64,000 nucleotides of DNA from Lentiprolixibacter aurantiacus (GCF_026241225.1 NZ_JAPFQP010000002.1:124001-188000); one strand, 5' to 3'. Counted from the stretch's first letter, positions 8,786 through 19,182 are shown. Notes: a model not told the origin generated them from the letters alone. Translations and numbers: made by a program.

Positions 8786-11224
8786 ATGAATAAAAGAATC
8801 CCATCTGTATTTGTTCATTTTTTTGTCCTTGTTTTCCTGATCCTCGCCTCATTGGCCTATTTCTATCCTGTATTGCAGGGCAAAGCCATAAGCCAATCGG
8901 ATATTCAACAATACATTGGGATGGCCAAGGAGCAAAACGACTTCCGGGCACAGTTCGACCAGGAACCTTACTGGACAAATAGTGCTTTTGGGGGTATGCC
9001 TACCTATCAGCTCGGAGCCAACTACCCACACAATTATGTTAAGGAACTGGACAGGGTTCTCAGGTTCCTGCCACGTCCGGCCGATTATCTTTTCCTGTAT
9101 TTCCTTGGCTTTTATATACTGCTTTCATGTCTTAAGGTAGATTATCGATTGGCTGTGCTGGGTGCACTGGCTTTCGGTTTCTCTACCTATATGATTATCA
9201 TTCTGGGAGTAGGTCACAATGCTAAGGCCCATGCCATTGCTTATATCCCCATGGTGCTAGGTGGCATAATACTGACCTTCCGGGGCAAATATTTAAAGGG
9301 ATTCCTGCTAACTGCAATTGCCATGGCACTGGAAATAAGCGCCAATCACTACCAGATGACCTATTACTTTATGTTATTGGTCCTGGTTCTGGGCCTGGCA
9401 TACCTTATTGATGCCATTCGGGGCAAAACGCTTAGGCATTTTGCAGTAAGCCTGGGTATCCTGATAGGTGCCGTGTTGCTGAGTATCGGCATGAATGCCA
9501 CGGGTTTGCTGGCAACCAAGGAATATGCAGACTGGAGTACCAGGGGGTCTACCGAATTAACCATGAACCCGGACGGAAGTCCAAAGGAAGACGTTTCTGG
9601 ACTAAGTAAAGAATACATTACCCAATATAGCTATGGGGTAGCCGAGTCGCTTAACCTTTTTGTTCCCAGGTTATTTGGCGGTGCCTCAACAGAAGATCTG
9701 GGTAGTGAATCCAAGGCATATCAATACCTCACTGAGCAAGGTATTTCGCGGAGCAGGGCGCTGGACTTTTCCCGCAACATTCCACTGTATTGGGGGAACC
9801 AACCCGGGGTAGCTGCGCCGGCTTATGTTGGAGCTGTTGTTTTGTTCCTCTTTTTTCTCGGGATTTTCCTGGTAAAGGGAAAAACAAAATGGTGGCTTTT
9901 GGGTGGGGTTGCATTTTCGCTTGTACTTTCCTGGGGAAAGAATTTTGGCCCGCTTACTGATTTCATGATCGATTATTTTCCTTTGTACAACAAATTCAGG
10001 GCCGTTAGTTCCATACAGGTAGTGCTTGAACTCTGTGTGCCGCTCCTGGGTGTTTTAGGCCTTGCCCGATTGTTTGATAAACAGCTATCGTCAAAAGAAA
10101 AGTTAAGGGGAATCAAAGGCGCTGGTTTAATCTTGTTAGGCACTGGGGTAGCCCTGTTTCTGGCAAAGGGAATGTTTTCTTTTACCGGCCTGAACGACTC
10201 CACTTATCTGCAATATTACGGGGAGGAGATCATGACCATGATCAGGCGCGACAGGGAGATGGCTTATACACAAGACCTTATACGGTCACTTGTTTTTGTA
10301 ATACTGACTGGGCTAATCTGCTGGTTGTCTATAAAAGGCAGGCTAAAATACAACTTTGCTATACTTGCACTTGCGGTCCTAATTGCGGTGGACCTTGTAG
10401 GGGTAAACCTGAGATATGTAAATGAGGATGATTTTGTAAGGCAGCGCCAGGTGAACGAGCCTTTTGCAGAGCAACCTTTTGACAGGGAAATAAGGAAGGA
10501 TTCTACGGTATTCCGGGTGTATGATCCCAGAGAAGGGCTCAACGGGGCAAGGACCTCATATTTTCATAAATCCATAGGGGGTTACCACGCAGCTAAGCCC
10601 CGAAGCACTCAGGAACTATTTGATTACCAGATCTATCAGGGTAATCTTCAAATGCTGAACATGCTCAATGTCAAGTATGTAATACAGAGAAGTGAAGAGG
10701 GTGCATTTGCAGTTCGGAACCCCGATGCTTTGGGTAATGCCTGGTTTGTTTCAGGTTTGGTTGAAGTGAATTCTGCGGACCGGGAAATGCAGCAGTTAAG
10801 CACGCTGAACGTTAAGGATTCTGCGGTAATAAACACGGCTAAATTCCCGGATTTATCTCTTAGAAAACAATATCAAAAGGATTCACTGGCTGATATATCC
10901 CTGGCCAGGTATCTGCCAAACAGATTGATTTACAGCACATCCAATGCTTATGACGGCCTGGCAGTATTTTCCGAGCTCTATTATCCACAAGGCTGGGTAG
11001 CTTATGTAAATGGAATAGAAACACCTCACTTCCGGGTTAATTATGCCTTGAGAGCAATAGAGATACCTGCAGGGGAAAATGAAATTGAATTCAGGTTTGA
11101 ACCGACGGTGATTGAAACAGGCTCGCAGATAGCCCTGGCGGGATCCCTGCTTTATGTTTTAATTGGAGCTGCCGGATTTCTCTTTACCATAAGAAACCGA
11201 AGAAAAGAAGAACAAGCAGATTAG
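8786..11224 (+). CDS. YfhO-family polytopic membrane protein
   Basis: 812-residue membrane protein of the YfhO family, related in topology to GT-C glycosyltransferases. A first helix (about 9-27) is followed by a periplasmic loop with S-Q-S-D-I-Q-Q-Y and W-T-N-S-A-F-G-G-M-P, then roughly a dozen membrane segments to about residue 530. A soluble C-terminal region and a last helix near the end complete it. In Firmicutes YfhO acts in glycosylating lipoteichoic acid; in Bacteroidota the acceptor is not defined. The gene is followed after 2 bases by a GT4 gene and then a flippase, so it probably takes part in building a surface glycan. Confidence 0.85.
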   Translation: MNKRIPSVFVHFFVLVFLILASLAYFYPVLQGKAISQSDIQQYIGMAKEQNDFRAQFDQEPYWTNSAFGGMPTYQLGANYPHNYVKELDRVLRFLPRPADYLFLYFLGFYILLSCLKVDYRLAVLGALAFGFSTYMIIILGVGHNAKAHAIAYIPMVLGGIILTFRGKYLKGFLLTAIAMALEISANHYQMTYYFMLLVLVLGLAYLIDAIRGKTLRHFAVSLGILIGAVLLSIGMNATGLLATKEYADWSTRGSTELTMNPDGSPKEDVSGLSKEYITQYSYGVAESLNLFVPRLFGGASTEDLGSESKAYQYLTEQGISRSRALDFSRNIPLYWGNQPGVAAPAYVGAVVLFLFFLGIFLVKGKTKWWLLGGVAFSLVLSWGKNFGPLTDFMIDYFPLYNKFRAVSSIQVVLELCVPLLGVLGLARLFDKQLSSKEKLRGIKGAGLILLGTGVALFLAKGMFSFTGLNDSTYLQYYGEEIMTMIRRDREMAYTQDLIRSLVFVILTGLICWLSIKGRLKYNFAILALAVLIAVDLVGVNLRYVNEDDFVRQRQVNEPFAEQPFDREIRKDSTVFRVYDPREGLNGARTSYFHKSIGGYHAAKPRSTQELFDYQIYQGNLQMLNMLNVKYVIQRSEEGAFAVRNPDALGNAWFVSGLVEVNSADREMQQLSTLNVKDSAVINTAKFPDLSLRKQYQKDSLADISLARYLPNRLIYSTSNAYDGLAVFSELYYPQGWVAYVNGIETPHFRVNYALRAIEIPAGENEIEFRFEPTVIETGSQIALAGSLLYVLIGAAGFLFTIRNRRKEEQAD

Positions 11225-11226
11225 CC

Positions 11227-12513
11227 ATGCAAAAGGTGCTGATCATTACATATTACTGGCCTCCGGCAGGCGGACCGGGAGTACAACGCTGGTTGAAGTT
11301 CGCCAGGTACCTTAGGGAATTCGATGTAGAGCCGGTAATATATACTCCCTCTAATGCAGACTACCCAGTCCTGGATCAGGAGTTGGAAAAAGAACTGCCT
11401 GAAGGAATCCGGGTACATCGCCGTCCCATTTTTGAACCCTACAGGCTGGCCAGGTTCTTTTCAAGGGAAAAAACAGACGTGATCCGTACAGGAATCATTC
11501 CCAGTGATCGCCAATCACTAATGGACCGACTATTGCTTTGGATAAGGGGAAATCTGTTTATTCCTGATGCCCGTAAATTCTGGGTAAAACCTTCTATACG
11601 CTTCCTGCAGGAACTTCATAAGAAGGAAGCATTTGATACTATTATCACAACGGGTCCGCCGCATAGTGTGCACCTGATTGGTTTACAGCTAAAAGAACAA
11701 CTGAAAATAACATGGTGTGCAGATTTTCGGGATCCCTGGACCAGTATAGGATATCATAAGCAATTGAAGTTGGGTAATGCCGCAAAGAAAAAGCACCTGA
11801 GGATGGAAAAGCAGGTGTTGAATACGGCCGACTGGATTCTGGTAACCAGCAATACCACAAAAAAAGAGTTTGAGGGGATTACATCCAAACCGGTACATGT
11901 TATTACCAATGGCTATGATCTGGGATATGAAAAACCGGAAGTTCCGGATTCCGGGTTTACTATTTCACATATTGGATCACTTTTGAGCAAGAGAAACCCG
12001 GAGAACCTCTGGAAGATACTTGGTGAATTGCTTCAGGAGAATTCCGAAATGCGCAAACACCTTAAGCTGCAACTGATAGGATTAGTGAGTCAGGAGGTGC
12101 TGGATTCCCTGGAAAAGCATGGTCTTATCACCTATACCCAAAGGGTGGATTATGTACCGCACGAGGAGGCCATCCAATATCAGAAGAAATCACAGGTATT
12201 GTTGCTCCTTGAGATTGATGCTGAGGAGACCCGGGGTATCATCCCGGGAAAGCTTTTTGAGTACCTGGCAGCAAGGCGGCCTGTACTTGCAGTTGGCCCG
12301 AAAGAGTGGGAGGCAGGTGATCTACTTGTTAGTACCGGTGCTGGCAGGGTTTTCAACTACCAGGAAGAGTCTGGTTTAAAAAAGGTAATTTTAGAGTGGT
12401 TTAAGAAATACCAATCTGGGAATCTTAATGTGAAAGAAACCCAAATCACTCAATTTAGCAGGAGGGAATTAACCCGTAAACTTGCACAGCTGCTCCATGG
12501 GAATCGTATTTAG
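11227..12513 (+). CDS. GT4-family glycosyltransferase
   Basis: 428-residue GT-B-fold glycosyltransferase, cytoplasmic face of the membrane. The N-terminal domain opens with a Rossmann strand (VLIITYYWPPAGGPGVQR), and GPPHS and W-C-A-D-F-R-D-P-W follow, a pattern usual in Bacteroidota GT4 enzymes. The C-terminal nucleotide-sugar domain has ISHIGSLLSKRNP and, near residue 343, G-I-I-P-G-K-L-F-E-Y, the E-x7-E-like region. It is translationally close to YfhO (2-base gap) and overlaps the flippase start by 17 bases, so the three genes form one operon. Donor and acceptor sugars are unknown. Confidence 0.88.
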   Translation: MQKVLIITYYWPPAGGPGVQRWLKFARYLREFDVEPVIYTPSNADYPVLDQELEKELPEGIRVHRRPIFEPYRLARFFSREKTDVIRTGIIPSDRQSLMDRLLLWIRGNLFIPDARKFWVKPSIRFLQELHKKEAFDTIITTGPPHSVHLIGLQLKEQLKITWCADFRDPWTSIGYHKQLKLGNAAKKKHLRMEKQVLNTADWILVTSNTTKKEFEGITSKPVHVITNGYDLGYEKPEVPDSGFTISHIGSLLSKRNPENLWKILGELLQENSEMRKHLKLQLIGLVSQEVLDSLEKHGLITYTQRVDYVPHEEAIQYQKKSQVLLLLEIDAEETRGIIPGKLFEYLAARRPVLAVGPKEWEAGDLLVSTGAGRVFNYQEESGLKKVILEWFKKYQSGNLNVKETQITQFSRRELTRKLAQLLHGNRI

Positions 12514-13948
12514 ACAATCGGCAAGGAACACCCTGGTGACCTATTTTGGCTTTGCCATTGGAGCGATAAATACGCTATTTCTCTACACCCGATTTCTGAC
12601 AGACGAATACTTTGGACTTGTTGGGGTAATCCTGTCTACAGCAACCTTGCTAATGCCTGTTATGGCCTTTGGAGTGCCAAATACCCTCATCAAGTTCTAC
12701 AGCAGATTCAACAATGACGAGTCTTCCTATTTCCTGGGCAGCATGCTGTTTTTTCCCCTGATTATGATATTGCCCCTGGGCCTGCTGAGCTATTTGGCCA
12801 ATGAAGCCATAGGAGCCTTTTTAGCCCACAAGAACCTGATCGTTAAGGGTTATGTCTGGCATATTTTCCTTATTGGCATGGCCATGGCTTATTTTGAGGT
12901 GTTTTATGCCTGGAGCAAGGTACATATGAGGTCGGTCTTCGGGAATTTTATGAAAGAGGTTTTTGTGCGGATTGGCGTTACCCTTTTACTGCTGTTGCTA
13001 TATGCCGAAATCATAGATGTTTCCTTTTTCCTCAATGCCCTGGCAGGCCTGTACATATTGCGGACACTACTGATGAAACTGGTTGCTTTTTCCCTCGAAT
13101 TCCCGAGGTTGCGGATTGGCGGGCATTTGGTTACCCGTGAGATCCTGACCTATAGCTTGCTAATTATACTGGGCGGTTCAACGGCAATAATACTCCTTGA
13201 GATCGATCGCTTTATGATCAACCAGTTCATTCAAATTGAAAATGTAGCTTATTATACGGTAGGTATATTTATTGCAACAGTGGTGGCTGTGCCCTCCAGG
13301 GCTATGCATCAGATTACCTATCCCTTAACTGCCGAGATTTTGAATACGGGTGATAATGATGCCCTGAAAAAACTTTATACTAAAAGCTCGCTGACCCTTT
13401 TTATTGTAGCTGGTATGATCTTTTTGCTCATTATGCTAAACCTTCCCGATCTCTATCCCTTTTTGCCTGAAAGCTACAGGGGTGGATACCTGGTTGTGTT
13501 CCTTATTGGGCTAAGTCGTGTTTTTGATGCGATCCTGGGTAACAACAACGCTATTCTTTTCAATTCCCGCTACTACAGAGCCGTATTGCTTATGGGCGTC
13601 CTGCTTGCCCTGGCAACCATAGTACTCAACCTGATATTTATTCCGCTATACCAGACGGCCGGTGCTGCCATGGCTACCTGTATTGCCGTTTTTCTATACA
13701 ATATTGCCAAATTGGTATTTGTCTGGATAAAATTCGAGATATCTCCATTTTCCAATAACACCATAAGAGTGCTGGGGCTTCTGATTTTTATCGGTGTTTT
13801 GTTCCATGCACTGCAATTCACATTCCACCCTATATTAAATATTATCCTGAAGAGTGCACTTATGGTGATTATGTATGCGGGAGTACTTTATCGCTTCAGG
13901 ATATCTGAGGACATCAATGGTATTGTCAGTAGGTGGTTCAGGAAATAA
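12497..13948 (+). CDS. Polysaccharide flippase (Wzx-like, MOP superfamily)
   Basis: 483-residue polytopic protein with about twelve to fourteen hydrophobic helices, of the polysaccharide-export branch of the MOP/MATE superfamily. It probably moves lipid-linked sugars across the inner membrane. The start is the ATG at 12497 (MGIVFRQSARNTLV), where a short amphipathic N-terminus precedes helix one; the frame extends five codons further upstream to a TTG. The conserved positions include GVPNTLIKFY (about 57-66) and EIDRFMINQ. It is the last gene of the YfhO-GT4-flippase operon and ends at a strong hairpin terminator. Confidence 0.87.
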   Translation: MGIVFRQSARNTLVTYFGFAIGAINTLFLYTRFLTDEYFGLVGVILSTATLLMPVMAFGVPNTLIKFYSRFNNDESSYFLGSMLFFPLIMILPLGLLSYLANEAIGAFLAHKNLIVKGYVWHIFLIGMAMAYFEVFYAWSKVHMRSVFGNFMKEVFVRIGVTLLLLLLYAEIIDVSFFLNALAGLYILRTLLMKLVAFSLEFPRLRIGGHLVTREILTYSLLIILGGSTAIILLEIDRFMINQFIQIENVAYYTVGIFIATVVAVPSRAMHQITYPLTAEILNTGDNDALKKLYTKSSLTLFIVAGMIFLLIMLNLPDLYPFLPESYRGGYLVVFLIGLSRVFDAILGNNNAILFNSRYYRAVLLMGVLLALATIVLNLIFIPLYQTAGAAMATCIAVFLYNIAKLVFVWIKFEISPFSNNTIRVLGLLIFIGVLFHALQFTFHPILNIILKSALMVIMYAGVLYRFRISEDINGIVSRWFRK

Positions 13949-13983
13949 AAAAACCCCGCAGGGACAAATCCGCTACGGGGTTT
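13947..13983. terminator. Bidirectional intrinsic terminator
   Basis: AAACCCCG (13951-13958) pairs with CGGGGTTT (13976-13983). On the minus strand the right-hand arm is followed by a run of seven T, giving a strong terminator for the Arg-rich protein gene. On the plus strand the tail is only three T, so it is weaker for the flippase gene. Confidence 0.85.
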
Positions 13984-14013
13984 AAACAACTAACCAACCT
14001 AAATATTTTAATC

Positions 14014-15315
14014 CTATAATGATCTTCTGCTTCTATTTGCAGTGCTGCTGCGCTTCGTTCTGTTCGCTTTGCTTTGAGTAACCTTTCGCTTAGGGCTCCT
14101 GCTCACCTCTTTCCGATTTGAGCGTTGTGGCGCCTTGTATGTAGGTTTTCGGCTTGAAGACCGTTTGGCTATTGCCTGGCTTCGCGAACTTTTATTTGTC
14201 GGGGCAATCCGCTGTGTCCGATTGTTCTGAACACTACGGCTTACCTTTTGTGAACCTTTGTCTGCATTAGATCGTTTCACTGTACGTGTCCGTACAACTC
14301 TATCGTCCCGCTTCTGTGCAGGGTTCCTCTGTATGGAAGTGCTCCTGCTGTTGCTTTGACGTACTACCTCATTCCGCTGGTTTCGATTTACCGATTTGTT
14401 TCCGGAACGACTTACCTCATTGCTGCGTTGGGCAGTGCTTCTCCTTCCGTTATTAATCGCACGGTCATCTCGGGATACCGTTCTGTTTGCAGAGCGCCTG
14501 GCATCACCATTCCTATAGGCAGTGCTTCGCCTTCCATCCTCACGGTATCGGTCATTCCGAACCGATCGCCTGCTGTCAACCCTGTAACCATCTGCAAGGT
14601 ATCGCTCGTTGCGGGCAACTACGCGCCTGTCATTTCTATAGACACTACGCCTTCTTTCCCAGCTGCGATCGTTTCTCCTGTACTCACGGCCAATCCTGGC
14701 ATAAGACCTCCTGAAATTGTCCCTATAAGGACGATACCAGGTGTATCGAATTGGTTGATAGAACCTTCGGTACGGCCTGTTATAAACCAGGCAGAAACCT
14801 AATGCCGGACGAACAAAGAACCTGTGGAAAGGACGGTATACATAATAACGGTTGTATACGTTTATAAAACCTGTGTGATATTGATAAACACCAAGGTTAT
14901 TGTAGAATACACGCATTCCACCTATACGTCTTACCCTTCCGTTTCGATACCAGATGTTCACATCGCCAATCTGGGCAACCCTACCATAGAAATCATAGTA
15001 GACGGGCACATTTTCAACCTGGATTACAGCACCGTAGTCATCGTACTGTACAAAAGGGTTGTAATTAAATCCGGAGTTAAAAGTAATGCTGGCCGGACCA
15101 ACTCCTATACCCGCAGATACATTAACACGGTCGTTTATAAAAAAGTCGAACTCCCCATCCGGATACACTGAAAATGTAATCCCATTATGAACAAAAATAA
15201 AGGAGTTGTCATATCGATAAGCGTTACGCAAGGTAACAGTATTATCCGCTGTGGCAGCCATGGTACTCGGTGCACCAAGAAAAAGGGCTGCAATCAAGAG
15301 TACTAAATGTTTCAT
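14014..15315 (-). CDS. Secreted protein with Tyr-rich N-terminal domain and Arg/Ser/Asn-rich tail
   Basis: 433-residue protein beginning at the ATG at 15315; a longer in-frame start adds 28 residues that do not look like a signal and is rejected. Residues 1-20 form a signal peptide (MKHLVLLIAALFLGAPSTMA). Residues about 25-180 are rich in Tyr, Phe, Val and Gly and look like a folded beta domain. From about 185 to the end the chain is extremely basic and low-complexity, with degenerate units such as Y-R-N-D-R-R, R-Y-R-E-D-G-R-R-S and N-G-D-A-R-R-S, ending KRSSTANRSRRSL. It could bind nucleic acid or acidic polysaccharide outside the cytoplasm. I do not recognise a named family. Confidence 0.65.
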   Translation of the reverse strand: MKHLVLLIAALFLGAPSTMAATADNTVTLRNAYRYDNSFIFVHNGITFSVYPDGEFDFFINDRVNVSAGIGVGPASITFNSGFNYNPFVQYDDYGAVIQVENVPVYYDFYGRVAQIGDVNIWYRNGRVRRIGGMRVFYNNLGVYQYHTGFINVYNRYYVYRPFHRFFVRPALGFCLVYNRPYRRFYQPIRYTWYRPYRDNFRRSYARIGREYRRNDRSWERRRSVYRNDRRVVARNERYLADGYRVDSRRSVRNDRYREDGRRSTAYRNGDARRSANRTVSRDDRAINNGRRSTAQRSNEVSRSGNKSVNRNQRNEVVRQSNSRSTSIQRNPAQKRDDRVVRTRTVKRSNADKGSQKVSRSVQNNRTQRIAPTNKSSRSQAIAKRSSSRKPTYKAPQRSNRKEVSRSPKRKVTQSKANRTKRSSTANRSRRSL

Positions 15316-15494
15316 AATATTAGATTTTAACTGTTCCGAATGGAAATATTCACATTCGCATAGTATAAACCAAACAGCGTGCCAAAAATTGAAGTACACA
15401 CATAAAGTGTTGTAAATGAAGTAGATAAAAAATATATAGAAGCTTTCGAAGGAGGGATATCTATTCCTAAATGGTATTTCCAGGAAAAAGAAGA

Positions 15495-18281
15495 CTACCC
15501 AATACCCAGTTTTGGCCGAAGGTAACGAGCAGTGTGACTGTTCTGGTTTTGAGCCACTTCTTCCGGGGTTCCTTCGGCAATCAGCTGTCCGCCACGGTCA
15601 CCTCCGTCAGGACCGAGGTCTATCAGATAATCCGCACATTTGATGAGTTCAATATTATGTTCGATAACCACTATTGAATGACCCCGCTCCAATAAGGCAT
15701 CAAAAGATTTCAGCAATTTTTTGATATCGTGAAAATGCAGTCCGGTGGTGGGCTCATCGAAAATAAACAGGGATTTGTCTTTCGTGCTTCCTTTCACCAG
15801 GAATGAAGCCAGTTTGATGCGTTGAGCTTCTCCTCCAGACAGGGTAGAAGAAGACTGCCCCAGGGTAACGTAACCCAGTCCTACATCCTGCAAAGGCTGA
15901 AGTCTGCCTGTAATTTTGGGCTGATTATTTTTTGAAAAGAAGGAGATGGCGTCATCTATGGTCATGTTTAGTACATCGTCTATACTCGCACCTTCAAAAC
16001 TTACCTCAAGAACGTCTTTTTTGAAGCGCTTGCCCTTGCAGACGTCACATTCAAGGTGCACATCGGCCATAAACTGCATTTCCACTGTGATTTCTCCCTC
16101 TCCCTTGCATTTCTCGCACCGCCCTCCATCTACATTAAAGGAAAAATGTTTCGACTGGTAGCCTCGTATTTTACTCAATTTCTGCCGGGCAAACAGGGCC
16201 CGTATCTCATCGTAAGCTTTTATATAGGTAACCGGGTTAGATCGGGAAGATCTGCCAATAGGGTTCTGATCAACGAACTCCACATTTTTAAGCCCTGAAA
16301 AATCGCCTTCAAGGGCTGTATGCTGACCGGATTTTTCACCATAACCACCAAGTTTCTTTAGCATTACAGGGTAAAGCAGGCGTTTCACCAGTGAACTTTT
16401 GCCACTGCCCGATACCCCTGATACCACGGTAAGCATATTTAAAGGGAAGGTAACGTCAATATTTTTAAGGTTATTTTCACGAGCTCCCTTAATGATGATC
16501 TGCTTTTTGCTTTTGCGGCGGATTTCAGGTACCACTATTCGTTCGCTGCCGTTCAGATATCCTGCGGTGAGAGTGTTGGTCTTTACTATTTCGGACATTG
16601 GACCATGGGCAACTACTTCGCCACCACGCGTGCCGGCTTCCGGACCGATGTCTATTACTTCATCGGCCGCTAGCATAATGTCTTCATCATGCTCTACAAC
16701 AATAACCGTATTGCCCAGGTCACGAAGCGACTTAAGCACGGCAATAAGGTTTTCTGTATCCCGGGGATGCAACCCAATACTGGGTTCATCCAGGATGTAC
16801 ATAGAGCCAACCAGGCTGCTTCCCAGGGAAGTAGCTAAATTTATCCGCTGACTCTCCCCACCGGAAAGAGAATTAGACTTGCGGTTCAGTGTGAGATATC
16901 CCAGGCCTACTTTCTGCAGGAAATCAAGACGGGTGGTAATCTCTTTAAGCAATCTGCCGGCAATCTTCTTTTCAAAAGCGGTCAGGGAAAGGTTTTTAAA
17001 AAATTCCGCGAGCGATTCAATGGAAAGCTCTACGAGCCCCGAGATTGAGGCACCGCCAATCTGTACGTTATTGGCTTCTTTGCGAAGTCGTTTACCCTGA
17101 CATTCCTGGCATCTGGTTTTACCCCTGTAGCGGGAAAGCATCACCCGGTTTTGAATCTTATAGCTCTTTTCCTCCAGCATTTTGAAGAAACTATTGATTC
17201 CGGTAAAATGCGCATTACCCTGCCATACAAGCTCTTTCTGCTCCGGGCTTAATTCGTACCAGGGCTTATGTATGGGAAAATCAAACTTATATGCAGCGTT
17301 CACCAATTGATCGCGATACCAGCTCATACTTTCACCCCTCCAGGGGAATATGGCATTTTCGTATACGGACAAGGCTGTGTTTGGAATAACCAGATCCTCA
17401 TCTATACCGATGACATCGCCATATCCCTCGCATTTCGGACAGGCACCATAGGGGTTATTAAAACTGAACAGATGCACATTCGGTTCAGGAAAGCTCAGTC
17501 CATCCAGTTCAAATTTATTGCTGAAATCTGTGGAGGAGGAAGTCTCCAGATCCTTAATAATACAGGAACCCTTACCTTCAAAGAAAGCATTGTCCACCGC
17601 GTTAGCCAGGCGGTTAAAAAAATCTTCATCGTCCTTTTTAACGATTCGATCTACTACCAGGAAAAAATCGTACCCGATATCTTCAGGTGCATCCTCAATC
17701 CGAATTACCTGGTCTTTATACTGTATGCGAGCGTATCCCTGCTTGGACAGCAAAGCGAGCGATTTTAAAGGATCCCGGTCATCCGGAATATGTATAGGTG
17801 CCAGCAGGAGCAATTTGCGTCCATTTTCAAAACCCTGAACATGATCAATGACATCGCTGACTGTATGTTTTTTTACTTCCTTGCCGGAAATGGGGGAGTA
17901 GGTTTTTCCAATCCTGGCATATAGCAGTTTGAGGTAGTCGTAGATTTCCGTAGTGGTCCCCACCGTTGAACGCGGATTGCTGGTGTTTACCTTTTGTTCA
18001 ATGGCAATGGCAGGTGCAATGCCTTTGATGTAATCTACTTTGGGTTTGTCCAGTTTTCCCAGGAACTGCCTGGCGTATGAGGAAAGACTTTCGACGTATC
18101 TGCGCTGTCCTTCGGCATACAGGGTGTCAAAGGCAAGGCTCGACTTTCCGGAGCCGCTGAGACCAGTAATGACCACCAGTTTGTTTCTGGGAATCACCAC
18201 GTCAATATTTTTGAGATTGTGGAGTTTGGCCCCTTTTATAATGATGTTTTCCCTCGGATTTACCTCGCTAATCGCTGCCAT
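15495..18281 (-). CDS. uvrA: Excinuclease ABC subunit A
   Basis: DNA-damage recognition ATPase of nucleotide excision repair; works as a dimer with UvrB. 928 residues with two ABC modules. Module one has Walker [10 protein letters not shown] (40-48), a zinc-finger start [22 protein letters not shown], and signature [10 protein letters not shown]. Module two has Walker [14 protein letters not shown], the second zinc finger [10 protein letters not shown]...CDVCKGKRF, and signature [11 protein letters not shown]. The ATG at 18281 was chosen because a promoter element (CAAAGATA on plus, 18299-18306) lies just upstream; a longer frame adds 14 hydrophobic residues. The gene is divergent from the first sigma factor. 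Confidence 0.97.
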   Translation of the reverse strand: MAAISEVNPRENIIIKGAKLHNLKNIDVVIPRNKLVVITGLSGSGKSSLAFDTLYAEGQRRYVESLSSYARQFLGKLDKPKVDYIKGIAPAIAIEQKVNTSNPRSTVGTTTEIYDYLKLLYARIGKTYSPISGKEVKKHTVSDVIDHVQGFENGRKLLLLAPIHIPDDRDPLKSLALLSKQGYARIQYKDQVIRIEDAPEDIGYDFFLVVDRIVKKDDEDFFNRLANAVDNAFFEGKGSCIIKDLETSSSTDFSNKFELDGLSFPEPNVHLFSFNNPYGACPKCEGYGDVIGIDEDLVIPNTALSVYENAIFPWRGESMSWYRDQLVNAAYKFDFPIHKPWYELSPEQKELVWQGNAHFTGINSFFKMLEEKSYKIQNRVMLSRYRGKTRCQECQGKRLRKEANNVQIGGASISGLVELSIESLAEFFKNLSLTAFEKKIAGRLLKEITTRLDFLQKVGLGYLTLNRKSNSLSGGESQRINLATSLGSSLVGSMYILDEPSIGLHPRDTENLIAVLKSLRDLGNTVIVVEHDEDIMLAADEVIDIGPEAGTRGGEVVAHGPMSEIVKTNTLTAGYLNGSERIVVPEIRRKSKKQIIIKGARENNLKNIDVTFPLNMLTVVSGVSGSGKSSLVKRLLYPVMLKKLGGYGEKSGQHTALEGDFSGLKNVEFVDQNPIGRSSRSNPVTYIKAYDEIRALFARQKLSKIRGYQSKHFSFNVDGGRCEKCKGEGEITVEMQFMADVHLECDVCKGKRFKKDVLEVSFEGASIDDVLNMTIDDAISFFSKNNQPKITGRLQPLQDVGLGYVTLGQSSSTLSGGEAQRIKLASFLVKGSTKDKSLFIFDEPTTGLHFHDIKKLLKSFDALLERGHSIVVIEHNIELIKCADYLIDLGPDGGDRGGQLIAEGTPEEVAQNQNSHTARYLRPKLGIG

Positions 18282-18298
18282 TTTCCTTATTGAGAATG

Positions 18299-18306
18299 CA
18301 AAGATA
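18299..18306 (-). promoter_or_regulatory. Putative -7 element of uvrA
   Basis: On the minus strand this reads TATCTTTG (TAnnTTTG), 17 bases before the chosen uvrA ATG. No clear TTTG at the usual upstream spacing was seen. Confidence 0.4.
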
Positions 18307-18374
18307 AGATATGTTACTTTCATTGACCAGAAGGGATGGCCATGAAAAATTTTTCGACCAAATGCATAGCGGGA

Positions 18375-18407
18375 TTTGTTTCCTAGGAAGGAATTTTTCT
18401 ATATTTG
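18375..18407 (+). promoter_or_regulatory. Putative full Bacteroidota promoter of sigma factor gene 1
   Basis: TTTG (18375-18378), 21 bases, then TATATTTG (18400-18407) matches the Bacteroidota -33/-7 arrangement. It implies a leader of about 118 bases. That leader carries a hairpin, CCTTTC (18482-18487) with GAAAGG (18495-18500), and the element AATTACGCCT (18459-18468) that recurs before sigma factor gene 2. Confidence 0.55.
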
Positions 18408-18531
18408 ATTTATAAATCCTAAAGAAAAAGCGCCTATAGACATACAATTACTTTTTTGAATTACGCCTGAATAACTGATTTCCTTTCGGTTTTTGAAAGG
18501 CACTTATGTTAAACCAAAAAAGGTAATTTGT

Positions 18532-19113
18532 ATGGAATTACAGATCGACGACGCGGTATTAGTGCGAGACTACATGGAGGGAGATGAGCGCGCCCTGGAA
18601 CTTCTAATCAACAAACATAACCAAAGACTCAGCAGTTTTATCTATTCCAAGGTCAAGGATAGGGAAGCAACTGAAGACATCTTTCAAGATACGTTTATGA
18701 AGGTGATCCGTACCCTCAAGCGCGGTTCCTATAATGAAGAGGGTAAATTTATATCCTGGGTAATGCGTATTGCCCATAACCTGATTATAGATCATTTCAG
18801 GAGGAACAAAAGGATGCCTAAATTCCAGTCCAACGGCGACTTCAATATCTTCGGAGTGATAGGAGATGATGAATTAAATGCCGAATGCCGACTCATCAAA
18901 GATCAGATCGACCGTGATTTGGGACATTTGATCGAAGAGCTCCCTGAGGACCAGAAAAACGTACTTTTAATGCGTATTTACAAGGATATGAGTTTCAAGG
19001 AAATCGCTGAAAATACGGGGGTTAGCATCAACACTGCCCTGGGTAGAATGCGCTATGCACTGATTAATATCAGGAAGATCGTAGAGAAGCACGATATAGT
19101 TTTAACGAATTAA
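18532..19113 (+). CDS. ECF-like sigma-70 family RNA polymerase sigma factor, copy 1
   Basis: 193-residue alternative sigma factor with only regions 2 and 4. Region 2 (about 25-95) has EDIFQDTFMKV and F-I-S-W-V-M-R-I-A-H-N-L-I-I-D-H-F-R, the core-binding and -10-melting helices. Region 4 (about 136-185) has LPEDQKNVLLMRIYKDMSFK then a helix-turn-helix (EIAENTGVSINTALGRMRY). The ATG at 18532 is preferred over the frame's 18493 start because it matches MEYPIDDS of copy 2. It closely resembles copy 2, roughly 70 percent identical by eye. No anti-sigma gene adjoins; instead a 47-residue protein gene follows 69 bases downstream. Confidence 0.9.
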   Translation: MELQIDDAVLVRDYMEGDERALELLINKHNQRLSSFIYSKVKDREATEDIFQDTFMKVIRTLKRGSYNEEGKFISWVMRIAHNLIIDHFRRNKRMPKFQSNGDFNIFGVIGDDELNAECRLIKDQIDRDLGHLIEELPEDQKNVLLMRIYKDMSFKEIAENTGVSINTALGRMRYALINIRKIVEKHDIVLTN

Positions 19114-19156
19114 TAAGCTTTAGGTCGACTATAATTAAACATGCTCCTGCACTGCC

Positions 19157-19172
19157 GTTATTTAGATATAAC
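19157..19172. repeat. Inverted repeat GTTAT-N6-ATAAC before small protein 1
   Basis: GTTAT (19157-19161), six bases, ATAAC (19168-19172), ending 10 bases before the ATG of the 47-residue protein. The same 5-bp arms and 6-base spacing occur before copy 2 at 20284-20299, although the loop differs, so the arms appear conserved. Could be an operator or a translation-affecting hairpin. Confidence 0.5.
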
Positions 19173-19182
19173 AAAAGTGATT

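Noticed and set aside
14356..14802. 148-residue plus-strand frame
   Set aside because: Antisense shadow of the Arg-rich secreted protein; composition is what the reverse of Arg/Ser codons gives.
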